A stretch of 64,000 nucleotides of DNA from DASUBV01 sp036510065 (GTDB taxonomy: Bacteria > Actinomycetota > Actinomycetes > Streptosporangiales > Streptosporangiaceae), in the NCBI GenBank assembly GCA_036510065.1, contig DATCEO010000075.1, positions 12,689 to 76,688 of the forward strand, given 5' to 3'. Positions 30,332 through 39,015 of the stretch are shown one piece after another (position 1 is the first letter of the stretch; each line of letters opens with the position of its first letter). The notes under the pieces are model-generated. The model made no database searches and was not told the DNA's origin. It saw nothing but the letters and a program-made list of their open reading frames with translations. The position numbers and the translations under genes were made by a program.

Positions 30332-31656
30332 TGACGGGCACGCAGGCCGCCGCCGAGCCGGGCCGCGAGGCAGCCGCGGGCGGCGCGGAGCGGCACATGG
30401 ACATCCTCCGGCTGGCCACGGCCGGCTCGGTGGACGACGGCAAGAGCACGCTGATCGGGCGGCTGCTCTATGACTCGAAGGCGATCTTCGAGGATCAGCT
30501 CGCGGCGGTCGAGCGCACCAGCCGGGAACGCGGCGAGGAGTACACGAACCTGGCCTTGCTGACCGATGGCCTGCGGGCCGAGCGCGAGCAGGGCATCACG
30601 ATCGACGTGGCCTATCGCTACTTCGCCACGCCGCGCCGCAAGTTCATCATCGCCGACACGCCCGGCCACATTCAGTACACCCGCAACATGGTGACCGGAG
30701 CCTCCACCGCCGACCTGGCTATCGTGCTGGTCGACGCGCGGAACGGGCTCACGGAGCAGAGCCGCCGGCATGCCTTCCTGGCCACGCTGCTGCATGTGCC
30801 GCACCTGGTCCTGGCCGTCAACAAGATGGACCTGGTCGATTACAGCGCCCAGGTATTCGAGAACATCGTCGAGGAGTTCACCGCGTTCGCGGCCAAGCTC
30901 GAGATCGGCGACCTCACGTTCATCCCCATCTCGGCGCTGCACGGCGACAACGTGGTCCAGCGCTCGGGCAACATGCCGTGGTACGAGGGGCCGTCCCTGC
31001 TGCACCACCTCGAGCACCTGCACATCGCGTCCGACCGGAACCTGATCGACGTCCGGTTCCCGGTGCAGTACGTCATCCGGCCGCACCAGGCCACCGACCC
31101 GGAACTGCACGACTACCGGGGCTACGCCGGCCAGGTGGCGGGCGGGGTGCTGAAGCCGGGGGACGAGGTGATGCACCTGCCGTCCGGCCTGACCACCACG
31201 ATCCGCCGGATCGACACCGCGCGCGGGCCGGCGGCCGAGGCGTTCCCCCCCATGTCAGTCACGCTGCTGCTCGACGACGACCTCGACGTCTCCCGGGGCG
31301 ACATGTTCTGCCGCCCGCACAACCAGCCGGTGGCCACCCAGGACATCGAGGCCATGGTGTGCTGGATGAGCGAGGTCCGGCCGCTGACCGCGCAGAGCCG
31401 GCTGATCGTGAAGCACTCGACCAGGACGGTCAAGGCCATCGTCCGGGATCTGCAGTACCGGCTCGATGTCAACACCCTGCACCGGGACGAGGCGGCGACC
31501 CAGCTGGGCCTCAACGAGATCGGCCGGGTGACGATGCGGCTGACCCAGCCGGTGTTCTGCGATCCCTACAGCCGGAACCGGATGACCGGCGGCCTGATCC
31601 TCATCGATGAGTCCACCAACGCCACGGTGGCCGCGGCCATGATCACCGATAACTAG
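30331..31656 (+). CDS. cysN: sulfate adenylyltransferase subunit 1 (GTPase)
   Basis: This 441-residue translation-factor-type GTPase drives APS formation by CysD. G1 is AGSVDDGKSTLIGRLLYDSK, G3 is DTPGHIQYTRNM and G4 is NKMDLVD, followed by two beta-barrel domains. It ends after the EF-Tu-like C-terminal domain, so there is no fused APS kinase (CysC) as in CysNC proteins. The kinase making PAPS must be encoded elsewhere. It is coupled to cysD by overlap and convergent with rmlD, the two coding ends overlapping by 14 bases. Confidence 0.96.
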   Translation: MTGTQAAAEPGREAAAGGAERHMDILRLATAGSVDDGKSTLIGRLLYDSKAIFEDQLAAVERTSRERGEEYTNLALLTDGLRAEREQGITIDVAYRYFATPRRKFIIADTPGHIQYTRNMVTGASTADLAIVLVDARNGLTEQSRRHAFLATLLHVPHLVLAVNKMDLVDYSAQVFENIVEEFTAFAAKLEIGDLTFIPISALHGDNVVQRSGNMPWYEGPSLLHHLEHLHIASDRNLIDVRFPVQYVIRPHQATDPELHDYRGYAGQVAGGVLKPGDEVMHLPSGLTTTIRRIDTARGPAAEAFPPMSVTLLLDDDLDVSRGDMFCRPHNQPVATQDIEAMVCWMSEVRPLTAQSRLIVKHSTRTVKAIVRDLQYRLDVNTLHRDEAATQLGLNEIGRVTMRLTQPVFCDPYSRNRMTGGLILIDESTNATVAAAMITDN

Positions 31657-32515
31657 GGCCGGTCACGAGGGCCGGGATGGCCCGGGCGAGCGCGGCCCGC
31701 CAGTCGGGGAGGGGCCCCAGGCCGGCCCGGGCCCAGGCGCCGTGGGCCAGCACGCTGTAGCCGGGCCGGGGGGCCGGACGATCCAGCTGGGTGCTGGGCA
31801 TCGCCACCACCCGGTCCGGATCGGCGCCGATCAGCGCGAACACCTCGCGGGCCAGCCCGAACCAGGTGGTCTGCCCCGAGCAGGTCGCGTGATAGACGCC
31901 CGCGGGCGCCCGCGCGCCGGCCAGCGCGAGGATCCGCTCGGCCACGACGGCCGTGGAGGTGGGCTGGCCGTGCTGATCGTCCACCACCGTGACCGTCGGC
32001 CGCTCCCGCTCCAGCCGGATCATGGTGCGCACGAAATTCCCGCCGTGCGGCCCGTAGAGCCAGGCCGTGCGCAGGACGTAACCCGAATCCGGCAGCTGTT
32101 CCAGCACGGCCCGCTCGCCGGCGAGCTTGGTCCGGCCGTAGCCGCTCGCCGGCGCCGGCGGGGCATCCTCGGCGTACGGCCGGGCCGCGGTGCCGGCGAA
32201 GACGTAGTCGGTGGACAGCTGGATCATCGCGGCGCCCGCCCGGGCACACGCGGCCGCGACATGGGCCGCGCCCGCGCCGTTGACGGCCAGCGCCTCGTCC
32301 TCCCTGGCCTGCGCCAGGTCGACGTTGGTCCAGGCCGCGCAGTTGACCACGACGTCGGGCCGGGCGCCCCGCACCGCCGCCGTGACGGCCGCCGGGCCGG
32401 TGATGTCCAGGTCGCGGCGGGACAGGGCGGTAACGGCGGCGCCGGCGGCGCGGAGCAGGTCGACCAGGTCGCGGCCGAGCATGCCGCCGGCCCCGGTCAC
32501 TAGCCAGCGGGTCAT
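31643..32515 (-). CDS. rmlD: dTDP-4-dehydrorhamnose reductase
   Basis: The 290-residue short-chain dehydrogenase-type enzyme reduces dTDP-4-keto-L-rhamnose to dTDP-L-rhamnose. It shows MTRWLVTGAGGMLGRDLV (NAD(P)H loop), VVNCAAWTNVD, STDYVFAG, the catalytic YGRTKLAGE (YxxxK) and TAWLYGPHGGNFVRTM. ATG 32515 overlaps the rmlA stop (ATGA), so the two are coupled. A longer reading upstream in this frame is only the antisense-phase shadow of rmlA. Confidence 0.95.
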   Translation of the reverse strand: MTRWLVTGAGGMLGRDLVDLLRAAGAAVTALSRRDLDITGPAAVTAAVRGARPDVVVNCAAWTNVDLAQAREDEALAVNGAGAAHVAAACARAGAAMIQLSTDYVFAGTAARPYAEDAPPAPASGYGRTKLAGERAVLEQLPDSGYVLRTAWLYGPHGGNFVRTMIRLERERPTVTVVDDQHGQPTSTAVVAERILALAGARAPAGVYHATCSGQTTWFGLAREVFALIGADPDRVVAMPSTQLDRPAPRPGYSVLAHGAWARAGLGPLPDWRAALARAIPALVTGPSYR

Positions 32516-33579
32516 GAGCTGATCTGGACCTTGCTGTGGTCGCCGAGTACGAGGCGGTGCGCCCGGGGGACGTTCGGAGCCGGAGTGACCTCGACCGCGT
32601 GGCCGATCAGCGAGGCCTCGATGCGCCGGACCCCCCGGATGGACGCCCCGCCCAGCACGATGGAGTACTCGATCTCGGCTCCGGTGATCACGCAGCCGTC
32701 GGCCAGCGCGGTAAACGGGCCGACGTAGGAGTCCGTGACGACCGTGCCGGCCCCGATGATCACGGGCCCGACGATCCGGGACCGGGTCACGATCGCGCCT
32801 TCCTCGATCACGACCCGCCCGATCAGCTCGCTGGCCGCGTCGACCTCGCCCCCCACCCGAGGGGCCAGGCTCTCCAGCACCATCCGGTTGACTTCCAGCA
32901 TGTCCGCGACGTTGCCGGTGTCCTTCCAGTACCCGGAGATCACGGTCGAGGACACCAGCCGCCCGGCGTCCAGCAGCCACTGGATCGCCTCGGTGATCTC
33001 CAGCTCGCCCCGCCAGGAGGGCTTGAGCTGGCGGATGCCCTCATGGACCGCCGCCGTGAACATGTACACGCCGACCAGGGCCAGGTCGCTCTTGGGATGC
33101 TCGGGCTTCTCCTCCAGCCCGATCACGGCGCCCGCGTCGTTGAGCTGGGCTACCCCGAACTCACGGGCGTCAGGGACCTGGGTCAGCATGATCTGGGCGT
33201 CCGGCCGCCGCGCGCGGAACTCGTCCACCAGGCTGGTGATGCCGCCGACAATGAAGTTGTCCCCCAGGTACATGATGAAGTCGTCATCGCCGAGATAGTC
33301 GGCGGCTGACAGCACCGCGTGAGCCAGCCCGAGCGGGGCCTCCTGGCGGATGTAGGTGACCTTGAGCCCGAACGCCGAGCCGTCGCCGACGGCGCCCTGG
33401 ACTGCCGGTGCGGTGTCACCGACCACGACGCCGACGTCAGTCACCCCGGCATCGCGGATGGCTTCCAGGCAGTAGAACAGCACGGGCTTGTTGGCGACGG
33501 GCAGCAGCTGCTTGGCGGAGGTATGGGTAATCGGCCGCAGCCGGGTACCTGAGCCGCCAGCGAGGACAAGCGCTTTCAT
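32512..33579 (-). CDS. rmlA: glucose-1-phosphate thymidylyltransferase (long form)
   Basis: RmlA makes dTDP-glucose from glucose-1-phosphate and dTTP, the first step to dTDP-L-rhamnose. The 355-residue protein has MKALVLAGGSGTRLRPITHT with SAKQLLPVANKPV, YLGDNFIVGGI, EKPEHPKSDLALVG and GYWKDTG. The C-terminal about 110 residues form a left-handed beta-helix (VVIEEGAIVTRSRIVGPVII). This long, StrD-like architecture exceeds the about 290 residues of the housekeeping short form. It is often found in polysaccharide or secondary-metabolite clusters. It is transcribed away from the S9 peptidase. Confidence 0.92.
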   Translation of the reverse strand: MKALVLAGGSGTRLRPITHTSAKQLLPVANKPVLFYCLEAIRDAGVTDVGVVVGDTAPAVQGAVGDGSAFGLKVTYIRQEAPLGLAHAVLSAADYLGDDDFIMYLGDNFIVGGITSLVDEFRARRPDAQIMLTQVPDAREFGVAQLNDAGAVIGLEEKPEHPKSDLALVGVYMFTAAVHEGIRQLKPSWRGELEITEAIQWLLDAGRLVSSTVISGYWKDTGNVADMLEVNRMVLESLAPRVGGEVDAASELIGRVVIEEGAIVTRSRIVGPVIIGAGTVVTDSYVGPFTALADGCVITGAEIEYSIVLGGASIRGVRRIEASLIGHAVEVTPAPNVPRAHRLVLGDHSKVQISS

Positions 33580-33674
33580 GACGCGAAACTAGCGCGGATC
33601 CAGCCGGGCCGGGCGGCCTTCCTGACGTCCCTCATGTCACGTATCGTCCCATGGAGCCCACAGCAAGGAGACCT

Positions 33675-35765
33675 GTGACCGACTTCACCGACCTGACCGC
33701 ATTCGTTTCCGCCCCCAGGGTGACCTCGCTGCGCCTGTCGCCGGATGGTACCTGGCTAGCCGCTACCGTGCAGACGGTGGGCGGCGAGCCCGTCAGGTAC
33801 GTCACGGCCATCTGGCGCGTGCCGACGTCCGCCGGCGGCGTGCCGGCCCGGCTCACCCGCAGTGCCGAGGGCGAGAGCAGCCCGGAATTCCTGCCGGACG
33901 GCTCCCTGCTGTTCGCCTCCAAGCGGCCGGGCGAGCCGGGCGGCTCCCGGGCCGAGGAGGCTGGCCAGGACGAGCCGGCCGAGGACCAGGCAGCCCGGGA
34001 CCAGGCAGCCCGGGACCAGGCAGCACTGTGGCTGCTGCCGGCGGCCGGCGGCGAGGCGCGCCGGATCGCAGCCCCGCCGGGCGGGGTGGCGGCCATCTCC
34101 GGCGCCCGCGACCAGGCTGCCGTGGTCTACAGCGCCGGCGTCCTGCCGGGAGCCACGGGCGCCGCCGCCGACGCCGCGCGGCGCAAGGCGCGGGCGGCCG
34201 CGGGCGTGAACGCGATCCTGCACGAGGGCGGCACCGTCCGGTACTGGGACCAGGACCTGGGCCCCGACAGCCTGCACCTGCTGACCGGGCCGGTCCCGGC
34301 GGGCGAGGAAAGCGCGCCGGCGCCGCGTGACCTCACCCCGGACGCACGCCGGGAGCTGGACGAGCAGGTCTTCGAGCTGACCCCGGACGGCTCGGCGGTG
34401 GTCACCGGCTGGGTGGTGCCCGAGCCCGCCGGCGAGCGGCGCACGGAGATCGTGGTCATCGATGCCGCCACCGGGGCCCGCCGCACCCTCCTGACGTCGG
34501 CCGAGGCGGACTTTAGCCAGCCGCGGGTCTCGCCGGACGGCCGCCTGGTGGCCGCGATCCGCACCGAGCGGGATACCTACGACCGGCCGGGCGACGCCAC
34601 CCTGGTGCTAGCCGGCCTGGGCGGCGGCCAGCCGCGGGACCTGCTGGCCGGGTTCGACCGGATCCCGGCCGAGGTGGCCTGGGCCCACGACTCTGGCTCG
34701 GTCTACTTCACCGCCGACGACCAGGGCCGGCGCCCCGTGTTCCGGGCTGACCTGGCGGACGGCGGCGTCACCGGGATCACCGCGGACGACGGGGCCTACG
34801 ACAGCCTCAGCCTGTCCCGCGACGGCCGGTCCCTCTACGCCCTGCGCAACGCGATCGGCGCGCCGCCCGCACCGGTCCGGATCGACCTGGCGGGCAGCGC
34901 CCCGGGCGGCCCGGCTAGCCGCGAGCCGGTGCGGCTGAGCACTCCCGGTGCGGCGCTGGAGGTGCCGGGGCGCCTGGAGGAGGTGCAGACCACGGTGGCG
35001 GACGGCACGACCGTCCGGGGCTGGCTCGTGCTGCCGCAGACCGCCTCGGCCGGCGCGCCGGCCCCGCTGCTGCTGTGGGTCCACGGCGGTCCGCAGTCCA
35101 GCTGGAACGCCTGGTCCTGGCGCTGGAATCCCTGGCTGATGGCGGCCCGCGGCTACGCCGTCCTGCTGCCCGATCCGGCGCTGTCCACCGGCTACGGGCA
35201 GCACATGATGGAGCGCGGGCACGGCGCCTGGGGCGACAGCCCGTATACCGACGTCATGGCCATCACCGACGCCGTCGTCACGCGGCCCGACATCGACGCG
35301 AGCCGCACCGCCATGATGGGCGGCTCCTTCGGCGGCTACATGGCGAACTGGATCGCCGGGCACACCGACCGGTTCGCGGCGATCGTCAGCCACGCCAGCC
35401 TGTGGGCGCTGGACCAGTTCAACGGCACCACCGACGAGCCCGCGTACTGGCGGCGGATCTTCGGGGACGCGGCGGCCGCGCCCAAGCGCTACGACGAGAA
35501 CTCCCCGCACCTGCATGTGGCCAATATCGTGACGCCCATGCTGGTCATTCACGGCGACCGGGACTACCGGGTGCCGGTCGGCGAGGCGCTGCGGCTGTGG
35601 GCCGACCTGACCAGCCACTCGAAGGTAGCCAAGTTCCTGTACTTCCCGGACGAGAACCACTGGATCCTCAAGCCCGGTGACACGGTGGTCTGGTACGAGA
35701 CGGTGCTGGCCTTCCTGGCCGAGCACGTCCTGGGCCAGCCGTGGCAGCGGCCGGAGCTCCTGTGA
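33675..35765 (+). CDS. S9-family (prolyl oligopeptidase/acylaminoacyl) serine peptidase
   Basis: This 696-residue cytosolic enzyme has an N-terminal beta-propeller with WD-like motifs (LSPDGTWLAA, VSPDGRLVAAI, LSRDGRSLYAL). The C-terminal alpha/beta-hydrolase begins near LLLWVHGGPQ. The triad is visible: Ser in MMGGSFGGYMANW, Asp in VIHGDRDYRVP and His in FPDENHWIL. It cleaves short peptides or acylated N-termini. GTG 33675 follows AAGGAG; ATG 33651 is in frame but lacks a site. A DQAAR repeat (15-bp units at 33984-34024) sits in a propeller loop. Confidence 0.93.
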   Translation: MTDFTDLTAFVSAPRVTSLRLSPDGTWLAATVQTVGGEPVRYVTAIWRVPTSAGGVPARLTRSAEGESSPEFLPDGSLLFASKRPGEPGGSRAEEAGQDEPAEDQAARDQAARDQAALWLLPAAGGEARRIAAPPGGVAAISGARDQAAVVYSAGVLPGATGAAADAARRKARAAAGVNAILHEGGTVRYWDQDLGPDSLHLLTGPVPAGEESAPAPRDLTPDARRELDEQVFELTPDGSAVVTGWVVPEPAGERRTEIVVIDAATGARRTLLTSAEADFSQPRVSPDGRLVAAIRTERDTYDRPGDATLVLAGLGGGQPRDLLAGFDRIPAEVAWAHDSGSVYFTADDQGRRPVFRADLADGGVTGITADDGAYDSLSLSRDGRSLYALRNAIGAPPAPVRIDLAGSAPGGPASREPVRLSTPGAALEVPGRLEEVQTTVADGTTVRGWLVLPQTASAGAPAPLLLWVHGGPQSSWNAWSWRWNPWLMAARGYAVLLPDPALSTGYGQHMMERGHGAWGDSPYTDVMAITDAVVTRPDIDASRTAMMGGSFGGYMANWIAGHTDRFAAIVSHASLWALDQFNGTTDEPAYWRRIFGDAAAAPKRYDENSPHLHVANIVTPMLVIHGDRDYRVPVGEALRLWADLTSHSKVAKFLYFPDENHWILKPGDTVVWYETVLAFLAEHVLGQPWQRPELL
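33984..34024 (+). repeat. 15-bp in-frame tandem repeat in the S9 peptidase gene
   Basis: Two full copies and one partial copy of GACCAGGCAGCCCGG encode DQAAR-DQAAR-DQAA. Unit length is a multiple of three, so copy-number change keeps frame. Confidence 0.85.
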
Positions 35766-35813
35766 CCGGCCGGCCGCGGCCGGGCCGCCGCGGCGGTATG
35801 TCAGGCTGACGCC

Positions 35814-36512
35814 ATGACGCGAGCCCAGCTGGACAAGAAGCCCGGCGAGGTCTCGGCGATGTTCGACAAGGTCGCTGAGCGCTATGACCTGCTGAACGAT
35901 GCGCTGTCGCTGGGCCAGGACCGGTACTGGCGCCGGGTGGTGGCCCGAGCCGTCGGCGCCCGGCCCGGCGAGCTCGTCCTGGACCTCGCGGCGGGGACCG
36001 GGACCTCCTCCCGCGCGTTCACCGCCGCCGGCGCGCGCTGCATCGCCTGCGACTTCTCCCTGGGCATGCTGACGGTCGGGGCCCGGGACCCGGCCCCGGC
36101 GCTGCGCTTCGTGGCCGGGGACGCGCTGGACCTGCCCTTCGCCGACGCGGCCTTCGACGCGGTGACGATCTCGTTCGGCCTGCGCAACGTGGCCGACCCG
36201 GATGTCGCGCTAGCCGAGCTGCTGCGCGTAACCAGGCCCGGCGGGCGGCTGGTGATCTGCGAGTTCAGCCACCTGCGGCCGAGCGCGCTGAACGCGCTGT
36301 ACGAGCAGTACCTGGCCAGGGCGCTGCCGGCCGTCGCCCGCCGCCTGTCGCCGAACGCGGAGGCCTACGACTACCTCGCCGAGTCGATCCGGGACTGGCC
36401 TGGTCAGCGCGACCTGGCCGACCGGATCGGTGCCGCCGGCTGGGGCGGGGTGCGGTGGCTCAACCTCTCGCTGGGAGTCGTCGCGCTGCACCTGGCGCGG
36501 CGCCCGGCCTAG
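35814..36512 (+). CDS. menG: demethylmenaquinone methyltransferase
   Basis: This 232-residue UbiE/MenG-type SAM methyltransferase performs the last core step of menaquinone synthesis. Motifs are MFDKVAERYDLLNDALSLGQ, LVLDLAAGTGTSSRAFTAAG (SAM loop), DALDLPFADAAFDAVTISFG, LRNVADPDVAL and RPGGRLVICEFS. The family signature is complete and length is normal. The adjacent reductase-like gene and complex I operon make a coherent quinone/respiration group. Confidence 0.94.
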   Translation: MTRAQLDKKPGEVSAMFDKVAERYDLLNDALSLGQDRYWRRVVARAVGARPGELVLDLAAGTGTSSRAFTAAGARCIACDFSLGMLTVGARDPAPALRFVAGDALDLPFADAAFDAVTISFGLRNVADPDVALAELLRVTRPGGRLVICEFSHLRPSALNALYEQYLARALPAVARRLSPNAEAYDYLAESIRDWPGQRDLADRIGAAGWGGVRWLNLSLGVVALHLARRPA

Positions 36513-36549
36513 CCCAGGGGCGGCCGGACCGGCAGCTGCGGCAACGGAC

Positions 36550-36591
36550 TAGACTGCAGTGCCAGTAGCCCTTGTGAAGCCGTTCACAAGG
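36550..36591 (+). promoter_or_regulatory. Rex-type redox operator with upstream -10-like box
   Basis: A perfect inverted repeat CCTTGTGAA-GCCG-TTCACAAGG spans 36570-36591. Its core TTGTGAA-N4-TTCACAA is the published consensus for Rex, the NADH/NAD+-sensing repressor of Gram-positive bacteria. TAGACT at 36550-36555 could be a -10 hexamer, which would put the operator around +10 to +30. Rex bound here would repress the reductase-like gene and probably nuoA-N when NAD+ is high. The palindrome is seen directly; Rex binding is inferred from the consensus. Confidence 0.85.
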
Positions 36592-36624
36592 CTTGGAGTC
36601 TGCAGCAAAGCCTCAGGACGGGTC

Positions 36625-37980
36625 GTGACCGAGCAAGATCTCCCCGTCGGCACGCCGGATCAGCCGCCCGGCGGCAGTGGTCCCGGACCTCGCCCGCGGC
36701 GTCGGCGTGCCGAGACGGCCGACATAGCCGACGTCATCATCGTCGGCGCGGGCCCGGCCGGGTCGGCGGCGGCCTACTACCTCGCCAGCGCCGGACTGGA
36801 CGTGCTCGTCCTGGAGAAGAGCCGGTTCCCGCGCGAGAAGGTCTGCGGCGACGGGCTGACCCCGCGGGCGGTCAAGGCCCTGGCCGCCATGGGCGTGCCG
36901 ATCAGCAAGAGCGACGGCTGGCTGCGGAACAAGGGCCTGCGGATCATCGGCGGCGGCGGGCGCATCGAGCTGCCCTGGCCCGACATGTCGAGCTTCCCCG
37001 GCTACGGACTGGTGCGCACCCGGCTTGACTTCGACCAGATCCTGGCCCAGCACGCCGAGAAGGCCGGCGCCCGGATTATCCAGGGGATGAACGTGACCAG
37101 CCCGGTGCTCGATGACCGCACCGGACGCATCACCGGCGTGCTGGCCCAGGACACGGCCGAGGGGAAAGAGGCGCAGCCGCAGGACTTCGGCGGCCGGCTG
37201 GTCGTGGCCGCGGACGGCAACTCCTCCCGGCTGTCGGTGTCCATGGGCCTGCGCAAGCGTGACGACCGGCCGATGGGCGTCGCGGTGCGGTCCTACTACA
37301 CCACCCCGCGGCACCGTGACGAATGGCTCGAGGCCTGGCTGGACCTGTGGGACGGGAACAGCCTGCTGCCCGGCTACGGCTGGATCTTCGGCATGGGCGA
37401 CGGCACGAGCAATGTCGGGCTCGGCCTGCTCAACACGTCGGCGGCGTTCCAGAACATCGACTACCGGTCCCTGCTGCGCCGGTGGCTGGCGGCCATGCCC
37501 GCCGAGTGGGGCTTTACCGAGGAGAACCGGACTCAGCCAGTCCGCGGCGCGGCGCTGCCGATGGGCTTCAACCGCACCCCGCACTACACCCGGGGCCTGC
37601 TGCTGGCCGGGGACTCGGGCGGAATGGTCAACCCGTTCAATGGCGAGGGCATCGGCTATGCGCTGGAGTCCGGGGAGATAGCTGCGCGGGTCATTACCCA
37701 GGCCCTGGCCAGGCCGACCGCGGCCAGCACCGAGCGGGTCCTGCAGGCTTATCCGAGGATTCTCCAGGACAGCTACGGTGGGTACTACACGCTTGGCCGG
37801 ATCTTCGTCGACCTGATCGGCAATCCGTCGTTCATGCGGTTCGCGACCAGGCACGGCATCAAGCGCCCGGCGGTGATGCGGCTCACCATGAAGCTGCTCG
37901 GCAATCTCACCGAGACCCGCGGTGGCGACGCGACGGATCGCCTGATTAACGCGGTGTCTAAGATAACGCCGGCGGCATAG
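36625..37980 (+). CDS. geranylgeranyl-reductase-family FAD enzyme (menaquinone reductase MenJ-like)
   Basis: The 451-residue flavoprotein has the FAD dinucleotide fold VIIVGAGPAGSAAAYYLASA. It also has the family motif FPREKVCGDGLTPRAV, YGLVRTRLDFDQIL, PGYGWIFGMGDG and GDSGGMVNPFNGEGIGYALES. Members reduce isoprenoid double bonds. In mycobacteria MenJ saturates one isoprene unit of menaquinone and lies near menG, as here. GTG 36625 is chosen because the longer in-frame reading runs through the Rex operator. It is followed by nuoA after 96 bp. Confidence 0.9.
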   Translation: MTEQDLPVGTPDQPPGGSGPGPRPRRRRAETADIADVIIVGAGPAGSAAAYYLASAGLDVLVLEKSRFPREKVCGDGLTPRAVKALAAMGVPISKSDGWLRNKGLRIIGGGGRIELPWPDMSSFPGYGLVRTRLDFDQILAQHAEKAGARIIQGMNVTSPVLDDRTGRITGVLAQDTAEGKEAQPQDFGGRLVVAADGNSSRLSVSMGLRKRDDRPMGVAVRSYYTTPRHRDEWLEAWLDLWDGNSLLPGYGWIFGMGDGTSNVGLGLLNTSAAFQNIDYRSLLRRWLAAMPAEWGFTEENRTQPVRGAALPMGFNRTPHYTRGLLLAGDSGGMVNPFNGEGIGYALESGEIAARVITQALARPTAASTERVLQAYPRILQDSYGGYYTLGRIFVDLIGNPSFMRFATRHGIKRPAVMRLTMKLLGNLTETRGGDATDRLINAVSKITPAA

Positions 37981-38076
37981 CCGGTCGACATGAGCACGAC
38001 GACGCGCGGTGGTGAGCAGCCGACATGAACGTCCAGGGCAAGGTGCCCCGGCAGACAGGCAAGGGGGTATAAGACG

Positions 38077-38433
38077 ATGGGCCACTATGTGCCGATCCTG
38101 ATCCTGGGTGCGCTGGCCGCCTTCTTTGCCGTCTTCTCGCTGATCATGGGGGCCCTGTCGGGGCCTAAGCGGTGGAACCGGGCCAAGCTGGAGGCCTACG
38201 AGTGCGGCATCGAGCCCACTCGCCAGCCCTCGGGCATCCGGTTCCCGGTGAAGTACTACCTGACGGCGATGCTGTTCATCGTCTTCGATATCGAGATCAT
38301 CTTCCTGTACCCCTGGGCGGTCGCCTTCGACCGGCTCGGGGTGTTCGGGCTGGTAGAGATGGTCACCTTTATCGGCACCGTGCTGATCGCCTACGTCTAC
38401 GTATGGCGCCGCGGCGGCCTGGAGTGGGACTAA
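38077..38433 (+). CDS. nuoA: NADH-quinone oxidoreductase subunit A
   Basis: This 118-residue membrane subunit of complex I has three hydrophobic helices. The conserved loop KLEAYECGIEPTRQPSGIRF contains the signature Cys/Gly/Glu. AAGGGGG precedes the ATG. It opens the 14-gene nuo operon, which transfers electrons from NADH to menaquinone while pumping protons. Confidence 0.97.
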   Translation: MGHYVPILILGALAAFFAVFSLIMGALSGPKRWNRAKLEAYECGIEPTRQPSGIRFPVKYYLTAMLFIVFDIEIIFLYPWAVAFDRLGVFGLVEMVTFIGTVLIAYVYVWRRGGLEWD

Positions 38434-38436
38434 GTC

Positions 38437-39015
38437 ATGGGATTGGAAGAAAAGCTCCCGAGCGGCGTACTGCTCACCTCGGTCGAGAAAGTGGTCGGCT
38501 ACGCCCGCAAGAGCTCGGTGTGGCCGGCCACCTTCGGCCTGGCCTGCTGCGCCATGGAACTGATATCGACCGGCGGCCCGCGGCACGACCTGGCCCGGTT
38601 CGGCATGGAGCGGGCTTCCAACACCCCGCGCCAGGCGGACCTGATGATCGTGGCGGGCCGGGTCAGCCAGAAGATGGCCCCCGTGCTGCGGCAGATCTAT
38701 GACCAGATGTCGGCGCCCAAGTGGGTCATCTCGATGGGCGTCTGCGCGTCCAGCGGCGGCATGTTCAACAATTACGCCATCGTGCAGGGGGTAGACCACA
38801 TCGTGCCGGTCGACATCTACCTGCCGGGCTGCCCGCCACGGCCGGAGATGCTCCTGGACGCGATCCTCAAGCTGCACGACAAGATCCAGAACATGAAGCT
38901 CGGGCCCAACCGGGAGCGCGAGGTCACCGAGCTGGAGCAGGCCCGGCTGCGGCGGCTGCCGCTGGCGGCGGGCGTGCCCGGAGCCGGTGCCCATGACCAC
39001 GGGGCGGGACAGTGA
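38437..39015 (+). CDS. nuoB: NADH-quinone oxidoreductase subunit B
   Basis: The 192-residue peripheral-arm subunit binds the terminal 4Fe-4S cluster N2, which passes electrons to quinone. The cluster ligands are visible in FGLACCAMEL, SMGVCASSGGMF and YLPGCPPRPEM. The last about 40 residues are a charged actinobacterial-type extension. It starts 3 bases after nuoA, and its stop overlaps nuoC. Confidence 0.97.
   Translation: MGLEEKLPSGVLLTSVEKVVGYARKSSVWPATFGLACCAMELISTGGPRHDLARFGMERASNTPRQADLMIVAGRVSQKMAPVLRQIYDQMSAPKWVISMGVCASSGGMFNNYAIVQGVDHIVPVDIYLPGCPPRPEMLLDAILKLHDKIQNMKLGPNREREVTELEQARLRRLPLAAGVPGAGAHDHGAGQ

Noticed and set aside
30331..31656. CysN as a CysNC fusion
   Set aside because: The protein ends after the translation-factor beta-barrels; no APS-kinase P-loop follows, and rmlD lies directly downstream on the other strand.
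31643..32980. A 445-codon version of RmlD
   Set aside because: The extra N-terminal 155 residues lie inside rmlA in another frame; ATG 32515 gives a normal length and an ATGA overlap.
38025..38072. A 15-residue open frame (ATG to TAA) directly before nuoA
   Set aside because: It could be a leader peptide, but it has no attenuator structure or special codon run, and its own ribosome-binding site is weak.
36613..39000. A 795-codon reverse open frame opposite the reductase-like gene, nuoA and nuoB
   Set aside because: Composition is that of an antisense shadow (His, Arg, Gln and Asp rich) and the forward genes are secure.
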